In this document: piece after piece, positions 48,628 through 59,109 of the stretch | Layout of the letters: the number at the start of each line of letters is the position of its first letter | Numbering within the stretch: the stretch's first letter is position 1 | Assembly: GCA_918026815.1 (NCBI GenBank) | Contig: CAKJVC010000139.1 | Coordinates: 124,001 to 188,000, forward strand | Reading direction: 5' to 3' | Length of the DNA: 64,000 nucleotides | Source of the DNA: Chalara sp. BL73 | Lineage: Eukaryota > Ascomycota > Leotiomycetes > Helotiales | The notes under the pieces: generated by a model | Seen by the model: only the letters and a program-made list of their open reading frames with translations | Database searches by the model: none | What the model was told of the DNA's origin: nothing | Position numbers and translations under genes: made by a program

Positions 48628-50208
48628 ATGCGCTCATCCTACTCTGCTCCAGACTTGAGATATTCTGTCGACTGGGCTAATGAACCACCATTTAATCCAT
48701 CCGTACCAATGAAACCGCATCAAGGGAAATTTGATTCGTGTGGAACTGAGAAGAGTAGGGAGGGGAATCAGAAACGTAAATCCTTTACCAACCATACCCA
48801 CGATGTAGGAACTCTGCCACGTGTAATTTCGGAAGGCCAGTCACATCGTCCATGCTCAAATGTGCCAGCTATGCTTCAGAATTCAGGGACATACTATTCC
48901 ACTCAACACACTCATTCCACCACATCTGATACTCTCGATGGCAAAGCTGCTCTATTTGATTCAGAGAATTCAATAAAACTAGATTTGCCAGCTGTTACTA
49001 TGGATTTCGGCAAAACATCCGATGCTATTCCAGTCACATTCGCCATTGAATGGGAAAACTTAAAGCAACTGCGAACAAGTATCCTTAGTCTACGATCTGA
49101 GATTCTTCAAATGCGTGCTACTTTAAGGGACAAGCAACTTGCCAAATCAAATGCAGAGGATATTCTCTTTCAATGTATATCAAAGTATGAGTTGGAGCCA
49201 AGACTGCATTCAGACAGAATGCATGAGTTACCAAAAATCATATCAGAGTTGATACAAAATTGTCAGAAAGCCAGGGATGAGTATGGTCCTCTTGAAGATG
49301 ATTGCAATATGCTTGAGAATCAGCTTAGCCAACGGGAGTTCGATCTTACAAGATTGGAAGATTCCTTCTACCACCGGTGGAGTGACCACCCAGTCAATGA
49401 TGGCCAGCGGCATACCTTTCACGATGGAAAGGAAAATTTTCCCTCAATCAGCATGGCTATAAGGCCCATTGAAAGCACTGAGGATCATCCGATGGTTACA
49501 AGGTTCTTGTCAAGATGGGGTGATCTTGAGCTACTTGAGGAAAGGCTTGTCGATGCTGAGGGAAGAATCAATGCTTTAACTACACAAAAGACAACTCGAG
49601 AAGAATATGGTTTACAATTAGATGTAGAAGATCAAGTTTGGTTAGATGACTCTCAAGGACTACTCGGTGACCTCAAGAAAGAGATTATTGAAACGGAAAC
49701 GGAGGTAGAATGGCTGAGAGAGGAATGTCTTAAAAGCGGGCTTATTGACGAGAATGGTGATCCCGTCAAAGATATTCTGAGTCAGGAGCAAAGAATATTT
49801 GCCGATGAACGAGGGATTAGCGCCGACGGAGAAGTATCAGAGTACGTAAAGTATCCTTCACTTCTACCTCGTCCGGCTACGAGAGAATACAAAACCCGCC
49901 ATCATGACCTGGACTCTGATGAGAAGGCAGGTAGAAATCCTCAGCAGATTAATGCTTGGCTTTTGGATATTCTGCAAGGCTCTGCGCTGTATGTTCTAAT
50001 ACTTGCAAGCACATTTGAGCAAGTGAGTGGCACATTCAATGATCGGAGAGCAAAGGAAGTTCTTGAAATGTGGTATAGAGATGGTACGGGTAAAGCGGGC
50101 AGAGTTTGCGGTCATGACGCCAACAGCAATGGGGTTGTGGCGAGTGTATACTCGGAGGGCTCGGAATCGCCACCCCTTCAAGAGACTATTTACTCTATCC
50201 AGCATTGA
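48628..50208 (+). CDS. Coiled-coil protein of module 2, 526 aa
   Basis: Single exon, ATG at 48628. The N-terminal 135 residues are polar and probably disordered. Coiled coil 1 (about 140-250) holds RDEYGPLEDDCNMLENQL (GPLED at 220-224) and LTRLEDSFYHRW. Coiled coil 2 (about 285-370) holds LELLEERLVDAEGRIN and TEVEWLREECLKSGLIDENG. The C-terminal part starts INAWLLDILQGSALYVL and is shorter in its aromatic motif than in the other copies. It is homologous by order and motifs to the protein at 40107. The role is unknown; a structural or scaffolding partner of the adjacent DUF6590 protein is an inference from the conserved pairing. Confidence 0.8.
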   Translation: MRSSYSAPDLRYSVDWANEPPFNPSVPMKPHQGKFDSCGTEKSREGNQKRKSFTNHTHDVGTLPRVISEGQSHRPCSNVPAMLQNSGTYYSTQHTHSTTSDTLDGKAALFDSENSIKLDLPAVTMDFGKTSDAIPVTFAIEWENLKQLRTSILSLRSEILQMRATLRDKQLAKSNAEDILFQCISKYELEPRLHSDRMHELPKIISELIQNCQKARDEYGPLEDDCNMLENQLSQREFDLTRLEDSFYHRWSDHPVNDGQRHTFHDGKENFPSISMAIRPIESTEDHPMVTRFLSRWGDLELLEERLVDAEGRINALTTQKTTREEYGLQLDVEDQVWLDDSQGLLGDLKKEIIETETEVEWLREECLKSGLIDENGDPVKDILSQEQRIFADERGISADGEVSEYVKYPSLLPRPATREYKTRHHDLDSDEKAGRNPQQINAWLLDILQGSALYVLILASTFEQVSGTFNDRRAKEVLEMWYRDGTGKAGRVCGHDANSNGVVASVYSEGSESPPLQETIYSIQH

Positions 50209-52311
50209 CTAGCCTAAGTCGTCAAACAGCAGACATAAAACATGCTCTGTGAGCATGTTCATTCTTCTTATGTAGTATAAACAAATGCAAAGAACTCAGT
50301 CTTATGTATCAAATTTCAACAACTTTGAAAGGCTGCAGGGAAGGCTCTCATATGCGATAGACCAAAAAACGTTTCTCTTCTCGGGATTATGCAGGTTGAG
50401 AAGACTTGGCTAAGATCTAAGGCTTGCCAGAACCTTTTCAGGCTCAGATCATTGCATGTGGTGTAACGAGAATTGAGCATGGGAATATACCTCGAGGAGC
50501 TTTGGTATAACACGCCTCTTATGGATGGTCCGACTGTTTGTTCTTGGATTTTCGGAATGTAGGCGTGTCTTACATCACCCTACAACTCACACTTACGAAC
50601 AGTTGAGCCTCGTCAGACGTAATATTCAACAGTCTAATTGGACAATTTCCGCATCAGTGTGGGGGTTATAAAGAGCACAACCAACCATGGCTGGCTGCTG
50701 GCAACCTCATGTATGCACTTTATCGGGCCAATGAGCAGAACAGGCTTCGTCAGTAGATGGACTGCAGATGAATTTGTGGTAATTTAGTGGCAGAAGTCGG
50801 AGCTTGTGTAACTAGAAAAAGCCTTGGCATCGGCTATATTTTAAATATAAAGTCCCAGCTTCCACGCTGTACGATTCGGGACTGTGTCGCATGTCTGTCG
50901 CGTCCAAAGCAAATCTACTCGCTGCAAGGAATCCTTCGCATTGTATTCGCCGCTTTAACATGAGGCTGCAGGCAATAACGCCCTATCAACTGAATCTTGA
51001 TTTTTTACGGCTCATGAAATTCCAACGCAATATAACATTTCCCTTCAGCCGGCTTACGATAGTACGCGGTGCTGGGCAATAGGACCTGATTCATGTTTCT
51101 CAGAACTACTGTAACAATTTTAGTTGAGATCCAATATATAATAAAACTTGAGCAAGAGGCAGAAGGGTATCCTCTAAATAAGAGGTGTATCGAGGCTGTC
51201 CAGTTCACCGCCCCACAAGCCAAGCTAGAGCTTGATATGGCCCATGCAGCCCAGTAAAATATTAAAATCCAGCGGTAAGGCAAGGCGGGCGGACCTAGGA
51301 AATACCCGAGACTAAGACAGGCCCACCTAGTTGGAGTATGCAGTAGCTCTTATTGCATTATGTTTGCTGTTCACATTCCAAAGCTCGAATACATTATCTG
51401 GTTTAATGAGAAAAGTTGCTTCATGACTTTGAGTTTCACGTTGATTGTTTGCTTGTGAGAAACTATGTGAGTCCGAGCATATGCTACAGTTTGTTGCTCT
51501 CAATGGGGAGCCATTGTTCCAGACATCCTTCTTTCAAGATGACTTGCTGCTGCTAGTCTTGGAGTTTCTGGAACTATCCTAGCAATACCCATATTGTATT
51601 CTGCTCCGAATTTTATGAATTGTATTTGGCAAGACAGGCATTATGGCACCCTTTTATTGTATCGCCCGAAGCAATAAACCCATAGAAATGGATTCGCACT
51701 TCGAGGTAGTAGTAGTTGCGTGTGATACATCCGTCAATAGTGATTATACGCTTTGAACCAGCCTTGTTTTCACTGTCCCCTGCACACTGCCAAGTTTTGA
51801 CTCAACAAATAGACTTTTTGATGCTCTCACTATCAAATGCAAAGCCATAGATGGGATTTGAGTTCCGCTGAGCGAAGTAAAGCCGAAAGTCAATAATAGT
51901 TGGGGAAATGGGAATACCAACATGCCGAGTTATAAGAAGGTTAGGTCGTACCTGCAGGTTCTGGGCGCTATCAGCAGGTGCTGAAATACGCGCCCGTTCT
52001 GTGTGATAGGGCTCTCTAATTTTCGATCACAAGCGCCAATTATGATCGTGCCAATGAGAGAGGCTGGCTTTTCTCATGCAGGGACCAAACTGTCTGAGAT
52101 GGCCTTGAAAATTCTAGATTCAGAGAAACGGGAGGCCGGGCTTTCGATACATGTTTTCCGTTGATCACACTTTCTTCTGGCTTGGCGAGGTGCGCAAGAT
52201 ATGCCATTCGACGCACACTCCATCAGAGTCCCACGTAAGGCTACTGCACATCTGCAGGGATCAAATCACCGGCAGCTGACATTCGCAAAGAAAAACAAAT
52301 CCGTAGCAATA
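50209..52311. other. Gene-poor region between modules 2 and 3
   Basis: No supported gene over about 2.1 kb. Short ORFs lack any family resemblance. It ends at the second MITE copy. Confidence 0.45.
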
Positions 52312-52744
52312 ACGTAGTTCACAAGCGAGTGGGCAAAACAAGCTCATGCACACTTTTTTTTGCATACAAAAAACGTCTGTGCATAACCGTGCACCTTTTT
52401 TAATTGTTTATATAAAATTTTATAATTTAAAATACAGTTTATCTATGCTATAAAGAAACACTATTTACAGTTTAATAGCTTTTTAATTTATATTTATTAA
52501 GATATAAAATTTGGGGGCCAAATAATCCTTGTATTTTTACATTTTACTTCATATTTTAATAACTATAAATCCTACAGCTTTAAGATTTAAAATAATACTT
52601 ATATTTAAAGTAGAAAATCTCTATTATAAATTATAAACTTTTTTATAAACAATTAAAGAAAGTGTACGGTTACGCACAGACGTTTTTTGTATGTAAAAAA
52701 AAGTGTGCATGAGCTTGTTTTGCCCACTCGCTTGTGAACTACGT
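52312..52744. mobile_element. 433-bp MITE, copy 2
   Basis: Same length, orientation and, as far as can be compared by eye, same sequence as the element at 2217-2649, including the AT-rich interior. TA flanks are present on both sides (52310-52311 and 52745-52746) while the outer flanks differ from copy 1. This proves independent insertion rather than duplication of a larger segment. Near-identity suggests recent transposition. Confidence 0.9.
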
Positions 52745-53722
52745 TACATGAATATGACTGTGATCTTTCCACATTCTCAAGACATGACCCCGCTGTCCAG
52801 CAAAGGCCGACTTACACATATTGAGGTTTGTTTTTCCCCCACGAATAGACTAGGGTGGTCTTCCGAAGGCTGATCTTACTGTTGCAAAGATCTCAAAAAG
52901 CAACGGTAGAGTAAGATTCTGACTGGCATGGCAAGTTGCGGTGTGAACCTTAGCTCAAAACACAGCCGAGCGGTCTCAGAAGATGATTGTTGCCCCCGAA
53001 GAAGCAAAGTTGACTTGAACTCTTTGAACTAGTGGTCAACAATGACCCTCACGAAAATGCCATTTCCTCACAGCAGAGGCCCAACCCAAGGTAACCATTC
53101 ATGTGTATTGTGGTATATGAAGCTGAAGATGAGTGGATGCCGTTCGTTGGGTTATGATGACTGGAGCCCGATTGACAGAAACCGATACACTTTACGTGGA
53201 ACTTCCTCATGGTCAAGCAATTGGACAGCGTTTCTTACTGTAGTTTCAATCACAGGAGTCCCAAGCGTAACTTTTGATGAGCTATTTTAGGCAACAGATC
53301 ATTACTAAAGCAGCCAGATTTGTCCTTACGTCTGCCCCAAGCACTCTCCATGTTGCTTACCTACTGTACTTCTCCATCAAGGAGTGTTCTGATATGATGC
53401 AATGCAAAGTTATTCTCCCAAAGCTTCTTATTCACCTTAAAACCAGTACTATATTGCGCTATGATATTCATACTTAATGTTTCTCTCATTTAGTCCCCTT
53501 TCCATTAAGCGAGGATCATCTCAAACTGGATCCATACCGATAATAAGTAAACGCATACACGGCTGATAGGCAATTTCGAAAGTGGCATAACTAAATAGCG
53601 GAAGATGCTGCAGACAATTAAAACCCATGGTACAATCCCCACCAACACTTTGCAGTGTAACGTATATAAATGCCGATGGCTTTGAAGTTGTGGAATTAGC
53701 TCTTTACCTGAAGGTTGCAAGG
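52745..53722. other. Intergenic region
   Basis: No supported gene. Short ORFs at 53042-53290 and 53505-53720 look like chance. Confidence 0.45.
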
Positions 53723-55146
53723 CTATCCTCGACGATGCCCTTTGCGACTACTCTGCCCATGCCTCTGTCTTGGCTTCTCAATTGGCTCGTCGCGGCGTAC
53801 GAATGAGCTTTTGTTCAGTGCAGCCATGGAACGATCCTCGACCATGCCTATATTGAGCACCCTGGAATAGTGTTCAACAGTATATAGCTTGCTATAATTA
53901 AGCCGAGAAGATGTACCCAAGTCTCCCTCTTTATATGTCGTCTCACGCTTAACTTTTATTGGCTCCTTTGAGAGGTTTTCGTAAACTTTGCTCCCATCGT
54001 CGTCCTTATACCAATACTCGTCTGGGGATTTGGAGCTAGTATATATAATAGCATGTTGCTGAACGTCTGGAAGATTACCCTTCAGGGTTGCTCGATTATT
54101 GTATGTATGAATAGGACTTAACATGTTAATGGATCACTTCAAAGAGTGCTGCCTTCTGCACAATAAGTGGTAATGTATAGACTTACCAGCAAATTGAGTT
54201 TCCATGACCATTTTGAAGTACAACATACCGTCTGATTTCGCTGAATGCTTTGCCTCCTAGCCATACTGTTTGAATCTGTTCTGAGGACACGCTTTGATCT
54301 CGTGCTGGTTCGGTCCATAGTGTAGCAAACACTCTTCCAACCTTCCAGAAGCTTCTCTGACTTTTGCCTTCGAAGACCTCATAACCTACTAAGATTAGAC
54401 TTATGTATATGTTGAGCTTGATACAACCTCACGAGCATAGAGCCCACTGGTATCTGTACTACTACCGTCATTATAAGAGCCTGTGTTTCCGCCGTAGGTA
54501 GCATCGCTTGAATTGGATGCATCATCTTGTAAAAGTTAGAATAATTTAAGTCAAGCCTGGCATATGCTAACGTACGAGTTTTGGGAGGGTATTGAGTCGT
54601 AATGCTCAAATCTGAAAAGCTCTGAATGGGAGGCGGAGGTATGACGGGTGTTGTATAGACGTCAGGTCTTACAGTGGATGCTGGAGAAATGGATCCGGAT
54701 GCTTGAGAATGAGTATTGGCATAGAGATAACCAGAACCCTCCTCGTTAGCGGGCTGTCCTGTGTTATTATATGAAGGGAAGTAAGCATTATATGGTATAG
54801 GTCTATTCGAACTGTAACCCAATGCTCCGCTGTTACTTGGTCCAGAAGTAGGCGTAGCTGTGGTATAGGTTCCAGAAGGCGGTGGAAACCCAGGAGAGAC
54901 AGAACCGAAATCTTCTGTAATTACATTAGGGCCAGGGGAGCGTGGTACATTCTGCGTGCTTTGAGGTGATTCACCAGACTGTGTGGTGTCGGGATACCGG
55001 TAATCATATTCCAGCACTCCCTGGGCGTTATACCGACTCGCATACCAAAAACCAGAAGGAGAATCAGCATCGCCATTTGTCCATATCCATTCTGACCAAG
55101 GGCTTGATAAGTCAGTAGACTTTCCTTTACTATCTTTTGGTGCCAT
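53723..55146 (-). CDS. DUF6590 protein of module 3, 419 aa, four exons
   Basis: Exons 55146-54576, 54525-54433, 54388-54187 and 54116-53723 (introns 50, 44 and 70 nt). The ATG at 55146 was chosen because the frame upstream only offers a GTG. The N-terminus MAPKDSKGK leads into SPWSEWIWTNG and YNAQGVLEYDY, the usual family opening. A Pro/Ser/Thr/Tyr-rich linker (about 70-190) contains PYNAYFPSYNN. DUF6590 fills the end of the protein, about 222-400 (FWKVGRVFATLWTEPARD; IRRYVVLQNG; CPIHTYNN; HAIIYTSSKSP; LNYSKLYTVEHYSRV). There is no Tyr-rich tail after the domain, unlike modules 1 and 2; it ends in a short basic tail. Shares the intron inside C|PIxTY with module 2. Confidence 0.8.
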
Positions 55147-56017
55147 ATTCGGCGTCCAGTCTGGATCTGGCAACCATACCACGGCGGAGTTGCGGATGCT
55201 TACACATTTCTAAACCTGGGTTTCTTGGGTTTTAAATCTCATTACTCGTTGCATCAATTGAGTATCCACCGCAGAGCCTCCTTAGAGGATCCCATTAGCC
55301 AGAATTAACAAAATTTTGTGACCATTATTCCATCTCCCGAAGCGTGAAATTCGGCAGCAGAATGGTGTACTACCTACTCAAGGAGACAGTGGCGATCGCC
55401 AATAGGATGGCTAATAATTCCGTATGGGTGGTGATGGGTGCATCGCTGCCACACAAGTAAGTAATCGTGGTCTCATCCGTTTTTCTACATCAGCCATCAG
55501 GCCTGATTGCATGGAAGCAGGATTTTGAGTAGCGCCGCTTTAAAAAGAGGCGAACGGCCCAAGGGTGAATTACTGACAGATATTATTATACCTAACCACC
55601 ACCCTCAAATTTAATTCAGACACAACATGACACAGCCTGCACAATCAGCTTCCTCTTTTGCGTCAGCGAGATTACGGTGTTACCCCTTTCGTAGTCCTCA
55701 CGCCCCTGTTGTTCCGTACACAAGTATTTAGGTACTGTCGCAGAATTGTAAGCCTATTCATACAAACCATTCATTTTTTTCAAGTATGGTAGCTAACCAT
55801 TACTTTTGTCGAGTCTGGCATGCATATCATGCCAAGGCCTCCTTGAGACAAGAGAATGCTCCCTGATAGGGTAAGTTGAGCAACATATTCGAGGCAAGGC
55901 TGAAAATAGTAACCATCATGCTAACGTAAGAAGGGTTGTTCCAATTTCTCGCCAATCGATTCCAAGTATGATGCTTCGATCAACATCCAATCTGAAGAAG
56001 ACCACCAACGGATCTCA
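55147..56017. promoter_or_regulatory. Divergent promoter region, module 3
   Basis: 871 bp between the start codons. AT-rich and C-rich patches alternate; no ORF or named site is supported. Confidence 0.5.
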
Positions 56018-57175
56018 ATGGCATCAAGAAAATCCTCAGTACCCGACCCTCCACGGTCGGAGAACAGCAAAAACAGTCATGAACCTTCAGGTGAGACTCT
56101 TTTGGAGAAGATAACTCAAGACAATGCGGACCTTTCCCATATGAAAGGCATTCTTCGAGCTTTGAAAAAACTGGGTCGAATACAGAAACGGGTGGTGGAT
56201 GCCCAAATCGATGCGCGAGAAAAGCGCCGACGAGCGGGCTACAAACGACGAGATGTCTGGAATTGTGACGCGAGCTTCATGAAAGAGCTCCAGAATTTGA
56301 TAGAGCAAGAGAAATTGAAGGGCTTCGAAAATTTGTTGAAAATGGCTGGAGATTGTCAAACTACTAGGGATGGATTGCGCCTGCTGGAAGAAGAAGGTAC
56401 GGAAGCAGAACAGCATCTCGAGGGAGAGGTTTGGAAGCTCCAGGAAGCAGAAAATTATGTTAATGATGTGTTTGAGAGAGAATTCTCATCCATGGGAGAT
56501 ATGGACTCGGTATCCTCGTCAAGCTCAGCTTCCGAGCAATTTCAATCGGAATCTGACCCCGAGGGATACATTTCAAGTGCTGTCTATCCCGACTATGCAA
56601 TAGAACATCCGATCTCTCAGCAGCAGTCAACAGCATCTTCGACGGTTACTTTTGAAACCCCTGGCCCTCGGCTCTCCACTGAAGACACTCCCATAGAACC
56701 TCAGCATCTGATGCTCTCTGGAATTCAACATACAGCTCCGTCGGCACAATACGATTCTAATTGGGAGAATGATTCAGGCATAGAAGATCTAGATCAGCTT
56801 CTTGAGCCACCAACACACAGCCTCAATCATAATCAACCTTCAAGTACAGAACGATACCCATCTCTGAGCACCGATTTTGAGACGAGAAGGGAGAGAGTGA
56901 ACAGGTGGTTACTCAACACAATACTTTTATCCCATCATGAGGCCGATCTTCTCAAAAATATACTAGCAACAGAGAATGAGGCGATGCCATCAAATTGGTC
57001 TCAACTGGTGATCGCATATTGGGAACTGGACGCAGCTGCACAGGCTGAACGGAAAACCAATCGAGCAATTCCAGTGAAGAGAACTACAATGGGTGATTTA
57101 ATGCCTTTACGAAAAGCACCGCCCCCACCACCACCAAAGTGGACAATAATGAATGGCAAAGACCATAAAAGCTGA
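56018..57175 (+). CDS. Coiled-coil protein of module 3, 385 aa
   Basis: Single exon, ATG at 56018. It is the shortest and most divergent of the three. A basic/Ser head is followed by one coiled coil (about 40-155: HMKGILRALKKLGRIQKRVV, LLEEEGTEAEQHLEGEVWKL). An acidic Ser/Pro-rich linker (160-280) replaces the second coil. The C-terminal segment VNRWLLNTILLSHHEADLL and SQLVIAYWELDAAAQAE matches the NxWLLD region of the other two. It ends in a proline run (KAPPPPPPKW). Homology rests on order, position, orientation and the C-terminal segment. Divergent from the DUF6590 gene at 53723-55146. Confidence 0.75.
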   Translation: MASRKSSVPDPPRSENSKNSHEPSGETLLEKITQDNADLSHMKGILRALKKLGRIQKRVVDAQIDAREKRRRAGYKRRDVWNCDASFMKELQNLIEQEKLKGFENLLKMAGDCQTTRDGLRLLEEEGTEAEQHLEGEVWKLQEAENYVNDVFEREFSSMGDMDSVSSSSSASEQFQSESDPEGYISSAVYPDYAIEHPISQQQSTASSTVTFETPGPRLSTEDTPIEPQHLMLSGIQHTAPSAQYDSNWENDSGIEDLDQLLEPPTHSLNHNQPSSTERYPSLSTDFETRRERVNRWLLNTILLSHHEADLLKNILATENEAMPSNWSQLVIAYWELDAAAQAERKTNRAIPVKRTTMGDLMPLRKAPPPPPPKWTIMNGKDHKS

Positions 57176-59109
57176 ACCTGAAATGGCCATGCCAGACGAT
57201 GCTACATTTCACTCTGGATTTACAACAAATGGACATGGAAATATTTACAGCATCACACAATCTCAATGAAACATATTACTAGAGAGAGGCTAAACCCTCA
57301 GCAATTATCTGCCAATATTTACGAAATGTTTGCCCAAAGCCTGGGAAAGTACGTAAGTAAGTACCAAGATGTGATCCTAATCAAAGACCAAAATGCATTC
57401 ATAGGAAAAGACAAAGAACGGTTTCGCGTGGAATAATCGCTATTCCTTAATTGGGCACTTCTCGGGGCTGGGAAATTCCGGAAAGTCTGTTAGTGCGAGA
57501 AACATATACATATCAAGCCGATGGAAGTATCAAGTGCATTTTTCGCGCATCCTTATTTTCTGTACTACCTGAATCTGAAGTGTGACTCTATGTTTAGGGT
57601 TTACCATACGTATGTGAATAAATCATAAAAGCAGCGTCATTGTGTGACAGGGAATCGTAAACTCTACTTCGATGCATGCAAAAACCCCTCCCCCAACCAA
57701 ACATATTCATGCAGCTTGATCAGCTGGCTTATTCTGTTATCGGGAACCACAGTAGGAGGGGTCGCTTGCAACATCGGTATTCAAATCAGATTTCACATGG
57801 CCACTAGCCGACTGAAAATGCTGTATACGGCTCTGTTTCTGAATCACTTTAGCAGCGGTAGCTTTCCGCACTTTCACCAGCTTCATATGAAGAGTGGTCC
57901 CAAAGCATATCTTTACTTCGTTTTGCTGTTTGAGATAGAAAGCTACGGACCGAACCGTTGGCTGGTGTATGTGACAACGCGTAACATGGCTATGTCGTAA
58001 GCTGACCACCTGGTGCTACCACACTTCCATTCGAAAGCGCCACTGTCCCCACGCTCGAGCGAAAGGGCTGTCAGAATGAGCCTCAAGTCGATATTCTTTT
58101 GACTGCTTGCTGCTGTAGATCTGCATTTGACTATCACTTCAAACGGACCGTTCTCCCGATTAATGGACGTTGCTGCCACGTATGGAGGGGGGAGGGGCCG
58201 TACCATCACATTTGGGCAGCAACAAGCAATGTCACACAAAGTGTGATAGATCTCGCCGTATGCTGGTTGCCTATACGCGAAACCTGGCGCAATTTCAGAT
58301 GCCAAAGAGAAGTCAACACGTGCTCCTCTCCTTCGTGACAGCGTATCAACATTGACGATGTAACAAATGAGAGCGCTTATGCAGCATGCAAGGTTCCCGA
58401 CGCCTGAGCCCGATCGTATTTAGCCGAGAGGATTCCGATCCATGCAACCGGGACCCATCATCTACTATCGAGAAACCGATTTGCCATCATCAATCGTCCG
58501 TCGGATTCTCCCAGCTAACGCTCTTTGTGCTCCCAAGAGTCGAGATATGACAGCCTTGCATCTCATCTCAGCCCTATCGGGCGTACCACCCACTTCAACC
58601 AAACTGCTGGAATAGATATGTATATCCTCAAATATCATGCCGCTGCTCTTTGGAAGAGGTGATCAATTCCAATTCTCTCTTTTGCCGGCATTTTGACTAT
58701 ACGAAGTGGTCTTGAAGCCGATTGGTGTGATCTCACGAAACTCGCCTAATAAAGTAATTTATGGGTCGCGGCACAGGCACAGCCTCGTTGATTGCCTTGT
58801 CCAGCTTTCACGTAATCAGGCATCATAGAACTCACAACAACGCGCTTTTTATCAATCTTTACAACATGAGTCTCAGCTTGTCTCCCTTCGTTGTGAGCAC
58901 GAGCTGTCGCTGTCCTTATATGAGTTATTCTAGTGAGCGAATTCGTTAGGGATTAGATTGCTCAATCGTTTGCAATTGTCTCATATTTGTTCTTTGAGCT
59001 GTATTTGTAGTCCTAAGCTGTACTTTGATACCTACGCGCTTGATCAGATGTATGGCCGAAGAAAAATGATCTGACACAGCCTGACCGTGCTGCGGAAAGA
59101 TTATTCACG
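57176..59109. other. Intergenic region
   Basis: No supported gene in 1.9 kb. Overlapping ORFs around 57640-58340 on both strands are of chance quality. Confidence 0.5.

Noticed and set aside
52745..53722. Possible further module member right of MITE copy 2
   Set aside because: No DUF6590 or GPLED-type segment could be recognised on either strand.
57644..58340. Several overlapping ORFs of 80-120 codons
   Set aside because: Both strands are equally open, with no domain, intron logic or family pattern; probably chance.
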